Assembly (NCBI GenBank): GCA_905480095.1 | Contig: CAJQPF010000040.1 | Location: 1 to 57,487 of the forward strand | From: an uncultured Flavobacteriales bacterium | Lineage (GTDB): Bacteria > Bacteroidota > Bacteroidia > Flavobacteriales_D > Sanyastnellaceae | Length of the DNA: 57,487 bases | Reading direction: 5' to 3' | Part shown: one piece after another, positions 31,252 to 41,500 of the stretch | Layout: each line of letters begins with the position of its first letter | Numbering within the stretch: position 1 is the stretch's first letter | Notes under the pieces: model-generated | What the model was told of the DNA's origin: nothing | Seen by the model: only the letters and a program-made list of their open reading frames with translations | The model's database searches: none | Program-made: the position numbers and the translations under genes

Positions 31252-32358
31252 TTATACTTTATCGATGTTTGATGCTGCGCCAGCCTTCATAAGGTAAGCC
31301 TTGAGGAATCCGTCAATGTCTCCATTCATCATGGCATCGACATTGGATGTTTCAAAGCCTGTGCGAACGTCTTTCACCATTTTATATGGCTGCATGACGT
31401 AAGAACGAATCTGCGAACCCCACTCTATTTTCATTTTTCCGGCTTCAATTTCGTCGCGCGCTTCGTTGAGACGGGATCGTTCGAGTTCAAAAAGTTGAGA
31501 TTTTAGAAGTTGCAACGCTTTCTCTCTGTTGCCAAGTTGAGATCTGGTTTCTGTGTTTTCAATGACAATCCCTGTAGGAGCGTGTCGGACTCTGACACCT
31601 GTTTCGACCTTGTTTACGTTTTGGCCTCCCGCACCACCTGAACGGAAAGTATCCCACGTAATATCAGCTGGATTAATCGTAATTTCTATAGAATCATCTA
31701 CGAGAGGGTACACGTAAACTGAGGCAAAAGATGTGTGGCGACGCGCTTGGGAATCAAAGGGTGAAATCCGCACGAGACGGTGAACCCCATTTTCACCTTT
31801 AAGCATTCCATAAGCGAACTCCCCTTCAAATTCTAGGGTCACTTGCTTAATGCCAGCGGGGTCGCCCTCTTGAAGCTGAAGTTCACGGACCTTAAATCCT
31901 GCCTTATCGCCATACATCCTGTACATCCTCATCAGCATTGATGCCCAATCGCATGATTCAGTTCCACCAGCACCTGAAGTAATCTGCATCACGGCATTAA
32001 GTGAATCTTCTTCGGCCGAAAGCATGTTTTGAAATTCGAGGTCCTCGATGACCACCAAAGATGATTGATAAGCCGCATCTACTTCTGCAGGATCTTCTTC
32101 ACCTGCTTTCATGAACTCAAACAGAACATGCAAATCCTCAACCTTTGAAGCACAATCGTCAAACTTGATCACCCAGGATTTCTTTGAACGGATTTGTTTC
32201 ATGACCTGTTCAGCGTTCTTGGAATCATTCCAAAAGTCAGGATCTTGAGTTTGCTTCTCATCATCCATAACTTCAATTCTCTTTTGTTCAATGTTTAAGT
32301 AACCCTTAAGGGCATCGACACGAGTAGAAAGCGCTTCGATAGAATCAATAGTAAGCAT
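31252..32358 (-). CDS. prfB: Peptide chain release factor 2
   Basis: 368 aa; RSGGAGGQNVNKVETGVRVRH (GGQ motif), QDPDFWNDSKNAEQVMK. Confidence 0.95.
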   Translation of the reverse strand: MLTIDSIEALSTRVDALKGYLNIEQKRIEVMDDEKQTQDPDFWNDSKNAEQVMKQIRSKKSWVIKFDDCASKVEDLHVLFEFMKAGEEDPAEVDAAYQSSLVVIEDLEFQNMLSAEEDSLNAVMQITSGAGGTESCDWASMLMRMYRMYGDKAGFKVRELQLQEGDPAGIKQVTLEFEGEFAYGMLKGENGVHRLVRISPFDSQARRHTSFASVYVYPLVDDSIEITINPADITWDTFRSGGAGGQNVNKVETGVRVRHAPTGIVIENTETRSQLGNREKALQLLKSQLFELERSRLNEARDEIEAGKMKIEWGSQIRSYVMQPYKMVKDVRTGFETSNVDAMMNGDIDGFLKAYLMKAGAASNIDKV

Positions 32359-32376
32359 GTCACAAAAGTAGCTAAC

Positions 32377-32817
32377 TTAAGATGAGGAGTCTAAGACCTC
32401 CATGATGAGTTCTAAAGGGAATCCTCTTGATTGCAGATATCTGATTAAACGCGGTTTATTCGATTGACGTTCGAAAGGCTCTGTTTTTTGACGAATGGAA
32501 ATGACTTCAACTAGCTTTTCCTTGATAATTAAAGGCGTAAATGGCATTAAAGTTGAAGAAATTTCACCCGAAGAACACCCCTTTAAAAACAAGCCCTCTT
32601 TTATTTTTAACGGGCCCCAATTCTTGAGTACAAAATGATCGTGCGTGAAGGCACTCATAAAACGTGTTTGGTTGACAAAGTCCGTAGACTCAAGTAAAGA
32701 AAGGTATTCTTCGGCTTCAGAGGAGGGGACATCAAGTTCTGACAAACGTTTCAACACCTCCCCTCGTGAACGTTCAGAACGGGCACACCAACGTCTTGTT
32801 TTTTCCTTCCAATTCAA
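32377..32817 (-). CDS. recX: Regulatory protein RecX
   Basis: 146 aa; CARSERSRGEVLKRLSELDVPSSEAEEYLSLLESTDFVNQTRFMSAF. Confidence 0.8.
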   Translation of the reverse strand: MNWKEKTRRWCARSERSRGEVLKRLSELDVPSSEAEEYLSLLESTDFVNQTRFMSAFTHDHFVLKNWGPLKIKEGLFLKGCSSGEISSTLMPFTPLIIKEKLVEVISIRQKTEPFERQSNKPRLIRYLQSRGFPLELIMEVLDSSS

Positions 32818-32919
32818 TGCTTAACTGTTTTATTCGACGATATAGAATGAATATTAAAGCGCAAGGTGGTTGAGATTTACGATATTTGCAAAACTAATTA
32901 CACCCATTTTATATCCGTT

Positions 32920-34632
32920 ATGCGGTCTGAACTTTTGCAACGTATCCAGGATTTACTCGGCAACGAGGATCTGGAAGCCATCCGAAAAGATGTGCGCAGT
33001 GCCATACAATCCTTCCATGCTCTCACTCAAGATGAAGTAAGGCGTCAACGTGATGCCTGGGAAAAAGAGGAGCACGAAATTGATGATTCTTTCCTTTACA
33101 AGCCTTCTGAAGACGACGCTTTGTTTGAGGAACTTTCAAAGCAGTATAAAGAACGAGAGAAAGCTTGGAAGGCCCAAATAGGCGAAGAACAGAGGTCGAA
33201 TCTCACCTTAAAAGAAGGGTTGCTCGCGGAACTGAGGTCAGTCATACAAGAGGAGGAGAATATTGGAAAAGCGTTCAGTTCTTTCAATGAAGTCAGAGAG
33301 AAGTGGGAAAAGGTTGGTGATGTCCCGGGTGACAAATACAAAGATGTGCATGATGAGTATCATCGCCTTAGAGATGAGTTTTTCTACAACATCAATATTT
33401 ACAAGCAACTTCAAGATCACGATTTACAGATCAACAACAAGAAGAAGTTAGATCTTACAGAAAAAGCCAAAGCACTGACAGCCATTGAAAATCTCAAAGA
33501 GAGAGAAAAGGCTGCACGTGATTTACAAAAACAGTGGCTTGATGTCGGTCCTTCGCCGAGGGAAACCTATCAAGAGATGGCAGATACGTTTTTCAGCATC
33601 ACACGCCCCGTCTTTGATGAAGTGAAGGCGCATTACGATAAAATTCGTGAAGGTTTTGTGGAACATAAGGTGGCCAAAGAAGCTGTCATCGAAAATTTGA
33701 GGACCCTACTCACTGAAGAGGTCGAAGGGAACGCTAAGGCTTGGCAAGGGGGCACCAAAAAGGTGATTGAAATGCAGGGTAAGTGGAAAGAGATTGGGTT
33801 TGCAGGAAAAGAGCACAACGAATCTTTGTGGAAGCAATTCCGAGAACTTTCTGATGTATTCTTCGAGAAAAGACAGGTCTTTTACGACAAGATGAAAGCG
33901 GAAGGGGTAGAGGTGAAAAAGGCGAAAATTGAACTTTGTGAGAAGGCTGAGGCACTGAAAGAAAGTACGGATTGGAAGGACACCACACTGACAATGTTAC
34001 AACTTCAGAAGTCTTGGAAAGCGTGCGGTTCATGCTCTCCTGGAGACGAACATCGACTGTGGCGACGGTTTCATAAAGCTCAGGATGTCTTTTTTAAAGC
34101 AAAAAAAGAACAATTCGCTGAAAGGAATAAAGAAGAGAAAGCAAACTTAATCCTGAAAAATGCGCTCTTGGAGAAAGTAGAAGGATTTAAGGTGACAGAG
34201 AACCGCTCTGAAGACTTAAACACATTAAAAACATTTTCTACTGAGTGGAGAAAAGTCGGATTCGTACCTCGCAAGGTCTTTGAACAAATCTCTGATCGTT
34301 TCACAAAAGCAATGGACAAGCACTACGACGCGTTAAGTGCTCAGAAGTCTGAACGTTCGGTTGCCAGTTATCAAAACCATATCAATCGCCTCACCAAAGG
34401 TGACACTCGAGGAGGTGATGGTGGCTTGAGACGTGAGCAATCTATTCTTCGTGATAAGATCAGTCGTTTGAATACGAGAATCATTCAGACCGAAGAAAAT
34501 ATGGAACGTTTCACAGGAAAGGGAGCGCAATCCATTCGGGATCAAGCAGAAAAGTCAATCAAAAGCTACAAGCGCGAAATTGATGAAATGAAAGCGAAGC
34601 TGAAGATGTTGCGTGAAGCGTCCGAAAATTAA
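32920..34632 (+). CDS. DUF349 domain-containing protein
   Basis: Repeated W-K-x-x-G / FxxxxxxF units (VREKWEKVGDVPGDKYKDVHDEYHRLRDEFF; MQGKWKEIGFAGKEHNESLWKQFRELSDVFFEKR); ATG at 32920 preferred over GTG at 32866. Confidence 0.85.
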   Translation: MRSELLQRIQDLLGNEDLEAIRKDVRSAIQSFHALTQDEVRRQRDAWEKEEHEIDDSFLYKPSEDDALFEELSKQYKEREKAWKAQIGEEQRSNLTLKEGLLAELRSVIQEEENIGKAFSSFNEVREKWEKVGDVPGDKYKDVHDEYHRLRDEFFYNINIYKQLQDHDLQINNKKKLDLTEKAKALTAIENLKEREKAARDLQKQWLDVGPSPRETYQEMADTFFSITRPVFDEVKAHYDKIREGFVEHKVAKEAVIENLRTLLTEEVEGNAKAWQGGTKKVIEMQGKWKEIGFAGKEHNESLWKQFRELSDVFFEKRQVFYDKMKAEGVEVKKAKIELCEKAEALKESTDWKDTTLTMLQLQKSWKACGSCSPGDEHRLWRRFHKAQDVFFKAKKEQFAERNKEEKANLILKNALLEKVEGFKVTENRSEDLNTLKTFSTEWRKVGFVPRKVFEQISDRFTKAMDKHYDALSAQKSERSVASYQNHINRLTKGDTRGGDGGLRREQSILRDKISRLNTRIIQTEENMERFTGKGAQSIRDQAEKSIKSYKREIDEMKAKLKMLREASEN

Positions 34633-34643
34633 AAGAGATTCTT

Positions 34644-35345
34644 TTAGAGACTGTCTGTGAGACCTACTTTCGCTTGAGAAGCATGTCCACCACTCCATTT
34701 CGTTGACTTTATTTCTGTTTTTTCGGGAAGTGCCTGAACAGTATACCCCTCCTTTTTAAGCCATTTGAGATATTCGGGAAGTGCATAAAGTAATCTGGGG
34801 GCCGCTTTTTCGCTGTCGTGAAAAACGACAATTGAACCAGGGCGAGTGAGTTTCTGTAACGATTTTAAACAATCTCCTCCAGATCGAGATCTGTCGAAAT
34901 CTCCTGAAAGCACATCCCACATGACAACTTGAGTACGTGAAGAGAGTGCGCGAGCTTGATTAGGAGTAATGCGGCCATATGGAGGTCGGAACCTGCTTGT
35001 GACACCTAACTCTTCTTCACATTCTAAATAACTCCTTAAATAAGATTTATTTGAGGTTGACCAGCCACTCTCATGTCCTTGGCTGTGATTCGCCACTTCA
35101 TGTCCAGCAGATCTTATATTCTTAACAATTTCTGGATGTTTTGCCGCTTGGTTTCCAACGCAGAAAAAAGTCGCCTTTAAATCGCCATGCTCCTTTAACA
35201 GTTCGATCACCCATGGCGTAAGGTGGGGATGGGGGCCGTCGTCAAAAGTTAAGAAAACCTCTTTTTTAGTGCCGTTAGAAGGAACTCGCCAAAGAACGGA
35301 CTTAACCATGCTGTGCACAGTTTGTGGTGTACGTGTCATATACAT
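34644..35345 (-). CDS. Polysaccharide deacetylase (NodB-type) family protein
   Basis: 233 aa; EVFLTFDDGPHPHLTPWVIELL, HEVANHSQGHESGW, RFRPPYGRI. Confidence 0.9.
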   Translation of the reverse strand: MYMTRTPQTVHSMVKSVLWRVPSNGTKKEVFLTFDDGPHPHLTPWVIELLKEHGDLKATFFCVGNQAAKHPEIVKNIRSAGHEVANHSQGHESGWSTSNKSYLRSYLECEEELGVTSRFRPPYGRITPNQARALSSRTQVVMWDVLSGDFDRSRSGGDCLKSLQKLTRPGSIVVFHDSEKAAPRLLYALPEYLKWLKKEGYTVQALPEKTEIKSTKWSGGHASQAKVGLTDSL

Positions 35346-35437
35346 TCAATGATTTGACGTCTGAAGTAAAGTGTGGTTGCCTCCATCATTCAAATTGAGT
35401 GAGAATTGAGTACGAAGGATTAACTTTACGCGTCAAT

Positions 35438-38245
35438 ATGGAATACGATTTTCGCAGCATAGAAAAGCATTGGCAAGAAGTATGGAATTCTAACAATTCC
35501 TACAAAGTAGATGAAACTTCGGGAAAGCCTAAGTTTTATGCTTTAGATATGTTCCCCTACCCTTCGGGTGCGGGACTTCACGTCGGACATCCGCTGGGAT
35601 ATATCGCATCAGATATTATCGCACGGTACAAGCGTCACCGTGGATTCAATGTGCTTCACCCCATGGGATTTGACAGCTTTGGTCTACCTGCTGAGCAGTA
35701 TGCAATTGCGACAGGTCAACATCCATCAATCACCACAGAAACGAATATCAGTCGCTACCGCGATCAAATGAAACAAATCGGGTTTTCATTTGATTGGAGT
35801 CGGGAACTGAGAACATCTGACCCCTCCTATTACAGATGGACACAATGGATTTTTGGGATGATTTTCGAAAGTTGGTACGACACTGAAAGCGGAAAAGCGA
35901 AAAATATTTCTGAATTAAAAGACGCATTTTCAAAAAACGGCACCTATTCAGTCATGCCAGCTTGTGATGATGAGTGGTGGAAGCATCTAGAACGCAGCAG
36001 CTACCCACATTTTGGGGAACACTTTTCAGGGGACTTTACCTCTACAGACTGGAATTCAATGTCTGAGGAGGCACAGGAGGGGATTCTAATGCATTTCCGT
36101 CTTGCCTATTTGGCTGATTCGGAAGTGAATTGGTGCGCCGAATTGGGAACTGTTTTGGCAAACGACGAAGTCAAGGACGGCCTGTCAGAAAGAGGCGGAC
36201 ATCCTGTTGAGAGAAAGCGTATGCGACAGTGGATGATGCGCATTTCAGCCTATGCAGATCGGTTGATCTCAGCGCTTGACGATTTAAATTGGACAGACAG
36301 CATAAAAGAGGCCCAAAAAAATTGGGTCGGTCGTTCTGAGGGAGCTTCCCTAAGGTTTTCTGGCGCAGGCAAGGCGAGTCATTCTGTTATAGAAGTTTTT
36401 ACAACGCGCCCCGACACAATTTTCGGCGTGAGTTTTATGGTCCTCGCCCCAGAACATGAACTCGTGTCAGTGTTCACATCAAATGAGCAAAAGAAAGACG
36501 TCGAAGAATACGTTTTGGCTGCTTCTCGTAAAAGTGAACGTGAGCGCCAGGGAGAAAAAGAAATTACCGGAATCGCACTTGGCGGACATGTGATACATCC
36601 GTTAACCGGAAATGAAGTTCCAGTTTATATCGCAGACTACGTGCTGGCAGGATATGGGACAGGAGCGATTATGGCTGTTCCAGCAGGAGATGAGAGAGAT
36701 TGGAAGTTTGCAAAACATTTTTCCATAGATATCCCCTCTATTTTTGATGGTTTCGATACCGAACAAGCAGTGTGTACTGATGAAAATGCAAAATTAAAAA
36801 ATTCTGGCAACCTGAACGGTCGCGCAAAAAAAACAGCGATCCCCGCAGCGATAGACATGCTTATAGAAAAGGGAATTGGAGAACGAAGAATAAACTACCG
36901 ACTCAGGGATGCAGTGTTCTCAAGGCAACGCTACTGGGGGGAGCCCTTCCCTATTTGTTACGAAGGTGACATCCCAAGGCTAATCAAAGATGAAACGATT
37001 ACACTTCCAAAAGTTGACGCCTACCTGCCTACTGAAGATGGTGAGCCACCATTGGCACGCGCAAAAAAAGAGGATTGGAAAGTCTTTGAAGGCGATCGAA
37101 TGGAGACAAATACAATGCCGGGATGGGCTGGATCATCTTGGTATTTCCTCAGGTATATGGATCCACACAACGATCAAGAGTTCTGCGCTCGGGAAAAGAT
37201 TGATTATTGGGGACAAGTAGATCTTTATGTGGGAGGTGCTGAACATACGACTGGGCACTTGTTATACTCACGGTTTTGGACCAAATTTTTATACGACATA
37301 GACCAAATACCATTCGATGAACCTTTCAAAACAATGGTCAACCAAGGTATGATTCTCGGGCGATCAAGTTTTGTATATCGCATTCAAGGAACCTCGAAAT
37401 TTGTAACATCCGAACTGAAAAAATCTCATAAAACACAAAGATTACACGTCGATATCTCACTCGTGGAGAATGACAAATTAGATCTTGAAGGCTTTCGCGC
37501 TTGGAGACCTGAGTTCGCCAACGCCGAGTTTATTCTAACTGACGAGGGGACTTACACATGTGGGCATGAAATTGAGAAGATGTCAAAATCGAAATACAAC
37601 GTCCAAACCCCTGACGAGCTTGTCGAAAAGTACGGTGCGGACACCCTCAGGTGTTATGAGATGTTCTTAGGGCCTCTGACTCAATCTAAACCCTGGGACA
37701 CGAAAGGTATTTCAGGGGTTCACAATTTCCTACGTAAGTTCAAGAGGCTTGCAGGTGCATCTCAAGATGTCCCAGCTTCGAAAGCTGAACTTCGAATCGT
37801 TCACCAAACCATAGAGAAGGTGACTGCTGATCTTGAACGCTATGCGTTTAACACTGTGGTCAGCGCTTTAATGATCGCAGTGAACGAACTCAACGATCTC
37901 GACGACACGTGCACATTTTCAGGTCTTCGGCCACTTGTAACATTGCTGAGCCCCTATGCGCCACATTTGGCTGAAACATTGTGGAAAGAAATTGGCGGGG
38001 AGGGATTGGTGATTAATGCTGATTGGCCTAGAGTGAATTCCGAGTATCTCGTTTTAGACGAAGTAACCTATCCGATTTCTTTTAATGGAAAATTGCGATT
38101 TAAACTTACATTTCCATCATCTGCTTCAGCCCAAGAAGTAGAGTCGACAGTAAGGGCTGATGAACGTACAATCACACAGATGGAGGGGCGTGAAATTCGA
38201 AAAATAATCGTCGTTGTGGGGCGAATTGTGAATATTGTTGGGTGA
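35438..38245 (+). CDS. leuS: Leucine--tRNA ligase
   Basis: MFPYPSGAGLHVGHPLGYIASDIIARYKR; EKMSKSKYNVQTPDELVEKYGADTLR; ATG at 35438 preferred over GTG at 35399. Confidence 0.97.
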   Translation: MEYDFRSIEKHWQEVWNSNNSYKVDETSGKPKFYALDMFPYPSGAGLHVGHPLGYIASDIIARYKRHRGFNVLHPMGFDSFGLPAEQYAIATGQHPSITTETNISRYRDQMKQIGFSFDWSRELRTSDPSYYRWTQWIFGMIFESWYDTESGKAKNISELKDAFSKNGTYSVMPACDDEWWKHLERSSYPHFGEHFSGDFTSTDWNSMSEEAQEGILMHFRLAYLADSEVNWCAELGTVLANDEVKDGLSERGGHPVERKRMRQWMMRISAYADRLISALDDLNWTDSIKEAQKNWVGRSEGASLRFSGAGKASHSVIEVFTTRPDTIFGVSFMVLAPEHELVSVFTSNEQKKDVEEYVLAASRKSERERQGEKEITGIALGGHVIHPLTGNEVPVYIADYVLAGYGTGAIMAVPAGDERDWKFAKHFSIDIPSIFDGFDTEQAVCTDENAKLKNSGNLNGRAKKTAIPAAIDMLIEKGIGERRINYRLRDAVFSRQRYWGEPFPICYEGDIPRLIKDETITLPKVDAYLPTEDGEPPLARAKKEDWKVFEGDRMETNTMPGWAGSSWYFLRYMDPHNDQEFCAREKIDYWGQVDLYVGGAEHTTGHLLYSRFWTKFLYDIDQIPFDEPFKTMVNQGMILGRSSFVYRIQGTSKFVTSELKKSHKTQRLHVDISLVENDKLDLEGFRAWRPEFANAEFILTDEGTYTCGHEIEKMSKSKYNVQTPDELVEKYGADTLRCYEMFLGPLTQSKPWDTKGISGVHNFLRKFKRLAGASQDVPASKAELRIVHQTIEKVTADLERYAFNTVVSALMIAVNELNDLDDTCTFSGLRPLVTLLSPYAPHLAETLWKEIGGEGLVINADWPRVNSEYLVLDEVTYPISFNGKLRFKLTFPSSASAQEVESTVRADERTITQMEGREIRKIIVVVGRIVNIVG

Positions 38246-38382
38246 TTTACCAATATAATTTCATTTTTTTATTATAGTATAATTTATCACTGATAATCAC
38301 TGATAATCAGCACTTAGAAGCCTTTTCTGTGCCTACTTCTTATCATATAAACTGATTATATAATTAGACGAAACACATTATT

Positions 38383-38414
38383 TTGTCGATGTAATTAATT
38401 ATGTGTTATATTTG
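38383..38414 (+). promoter_or_regulatory. Bacteroidota-type promoter upstream of the 1204-aa repeat protein
   Basis: TTG (38383-38385)-N21-TATATTTG (38407-38414), matching TTG / TAnnTTTG. Confidence 0.6.
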
Positions 38415-38510
38415 TAATCCGTTCCCTCTTTTGAGAACTCGAAGATTGCGACCTCATTCCCGCAAAATTTTATCCTCGAATAACAAGAGAGAAACGTAAA
38501 TCCTAAAGTC

Positions 38511-41500
38511 ATGAAAAACGACATTCAATCAAACAATTGTACGATGCGTATATTAATTACATTTACTCTAGCACTTTTCTGCTTGACGGGCGCATTTGCT
38601 CAGCTAACACCTTTAAGTTCTATGCTATTCCAACCTGCACCTGAGGGTTACTGGTTGGGCGCGGAAGAATATGCGACACATACAGGCGGTGCGTTAGATG
38701 GCCAAACAACTTGGCGCATCTACATTCATTGTGTGAACGAAACAGATTATTTATCCTCTGTTTCTGGTGATGACAACAATACTTTTGAGCTGAATACGAC
38801 AACATCTTGGTATCAAAATGACTCTGGCGTCACCTTCGGGTCTGAAGCCAATACCGCATTTTATGCTTTTTTGCCTGACCTGGAATATGACAGTTGGTTA
38901 ACGATTGGTGCCGAAGACTCTGACGGAGGAGTGACTGTAAGTTCAATTACCGGTGACACTGACCCGTTTGCTGTTTTCGAAGCGGGAAACAACATGATTA
39001 TTGATGATGGTACCGGTTCTGCATGGTATTCACCTTTCCCAGGAACAGGCGACCTTACCTTGCCTTCCTTTGCGGGATCTGATTTAAAAGTTTTAGTCGC
39101 TCAGGTAACTACGGATGGCACTGTATCAGGTCAAATGCAGTTGCAGGTATTTATGAATGCTGACCAAACAGAAGAGTGGCGTGATGTGCTTCCTATTTTG
39201 TTCTCTAATCCATTAGGATGTACTGATGCGACAGCTTGTAACTACGATTCAGAAGCAACAGTGGATGACGGATCTTGTGAGGGTGTTGCTGAAGGAGCGT
39301 GTAACTGTGACGGTGACGTATTAGATGAATGTGGTATATGTGGCGGATCAGGTATCCCGGAGGGAGACTGTGACTGCGACGGAAACGTACTCGATGAGTG
39401 TGGCACATGTGGCGGATCAGGTATCCCAGAGGGAGACTGTGACTGCGACGGCAACATATTAGACGAGTGTGGCACATGTGGCGGATCAGGTATCCCAGAA
39501 GGGGACTGTGACTGTGACGGTAACGTCCTCGATGAATGTGGCACATGTGGCGGGTCAGGTATCCCAGAGGGAGACTGTGATTGTGACGGAAACGTCCTCG
39601 ACGAGTGTGGCACATGTGGCGGATCAGGTATCCCGGAGGGAGACTGTGATTGTGACGGAAACGTCCTCGACGAGTGTGGCACATGTGGCGGATCAGGTAT
39701 CCCAGAGGGAGACTGTGATTGCGATGGAAACCAGTTAGATGCTTTGGGCGTTTGTGGTGGTTCATGTGCAGCGGATGCTGACGGTGACAACATCTGTGAT
39801 GATGTTGATGACTGTGTAGGTGAACTTGATGAGTGTGGTGTTTGTAATGGCCCTGGAGCTGTTTACGAGTGTGGCTGTTCAGATACTCCTGCAGGCGACT
39901 GCGACTGTGACGGAAACCAGTTAGATGCACTGGGTGTATGTGGTGGAGATTGTGCTGATGATGCCGATTTTGATGGTATCTGTGACGATGTTGACGATTG
40001 TGTTGACCTTACAGGAAACGGTTGTGGAGTAGGAGGTTGTACGGATGCAAACAACCCTGGATTTGATCCATTTGCGACATTTGATGACGGGTCTTGTCTC
40101 ATTGGTGGATGTATGATTGAAGAGGCTTGTAACTATAACATTGAGGCTGAATACCAACAAGCAGGGGCATGTGAGTTTAGTAGTTGTGCTGGATGTACAG
40201 ATGCTTCGGCATGTAACTACGATGCAACTGCGACGATTGAAAATGGTTCATGTACTTACCCTGAAGCGTTCCTCGATTGTGATGGTGAGTGTTTGAACGA
40301 TTCTGATGGTGATGGTGTTTGTGATGAGCTTGAGGTTCTTGGATGTACTGAGCCTGGTAACCCAGCTTACAATCCATCTGCAACAGAAGATGACGGTTCA
40401 TGTTTGGTGGCTGGATGTCTCATTCCATTTGCATGTAACTATGACGCTGCTGCGGATTACATAGATGTGACGCTTTGTGACTTCAGTTCTTGTGTAGGAT
40501 GTACTGACCCAGATGCTTGTAACTACGATTCTGAAGCGACACTATCTTCTGCAGCGTTATGTACATATCCTTCGATTCCTTTCTTGGATTGTGATGGAGG
40601 TTGCGTGAATGACACTGACGGTGACGGCGTGTGTGATGAGCAGGAGATCCCTGGTTGTACTGACGAAGCAGCTGTGAACTTCAACCCTTATGCGACGGAC
40701 GACAATGGCACCTGTATCACATTGGTAGGTGGTTGTGTTCTTCCTTTTGCTTGTAACTACGAACCAGAGGCAGATTACTACTTGCCTGGGTCTTGTGATT
40801 TCTCATGCTTGTTCGGCACAGGAGAAATGGCAGGCGCAGGTTGTATGAATGAGTTGGCGTGTAATTACGGTGCGACGAATGAGCCATGTATGTTCTTCGA
40901 TCCAGAAGGCAATGTCTGTGTTCAAGGTGGATGTACCCATGAGTCGGCGTGTAACTTCGATGCTGAAGCTGTTTACAGCGATGGATCTTGTGACTTCAAC
41001 TCTTGTGCTGTATTCGGATGTAATGTAGCGGGAGCATGTAACTATGATTCTGAGGCTACTCAGAATAATGGCTCATGTAACTTCACGTCATGCTACGGAT
41101 GTACTGATTCTGATGCATTGAACTTCAATGAAGATGCATCTATTGACAATGGTACTTGTGCGATTGAAGGGTGTACAAACTCAGCGGCATGTAATTTCGA
41201 TGCATCTGCTACAGCGGACAATGGGTCTTGTAACTTCACGCAGTGTTATGCACTTGGATGTACAGACGCTACAGCGTGTAACTACGATGCTGAAGCTGGA
41301 GTCAATGACGGAAGTTGTCAGAATGCAGCAGATGGATTCGATTGTAACGGAAACTGCAATACAGATTCTGACAACGATGGTGTTTGTGATGCTGATGAAG
41401 TAGATGGATGTACTGATGCAGGTGCAAACAACTACGATACAGCGGCAACAGATAACGACGGAACATGTACATACAATTCTTACGGTTGTACGAACGATAT

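Noticed and set aside
35840-36110. Insertion in LeuRS (ISELKDAFSKNGTYSVMPACDDEWWKHLERSSYPHFGEHF...) as a possible novel domain
   Set aside because: As far as I recall, Bacteroidota LeuRS enzymes commonly carry an insertion here; not novel without comparison.
39301-39731. Possible CRISPR array because of regular spacing
   Set aside because: Repeats are contiguous 69-bp coding units in frame within a large CDS, with no unique spacers and no cas genes.
39205-39930. Antisense ORF of 241 aa (His/Arg-rich) plus a 183-aa minus ORF and 89-aa plus ORF over the repeat array
   Set aside because: They mirror the 69-bp tandem repeat in alternate frames ([20 protein letters not shown] repeats) with no start context; by-products of codon bias in the sense gene.
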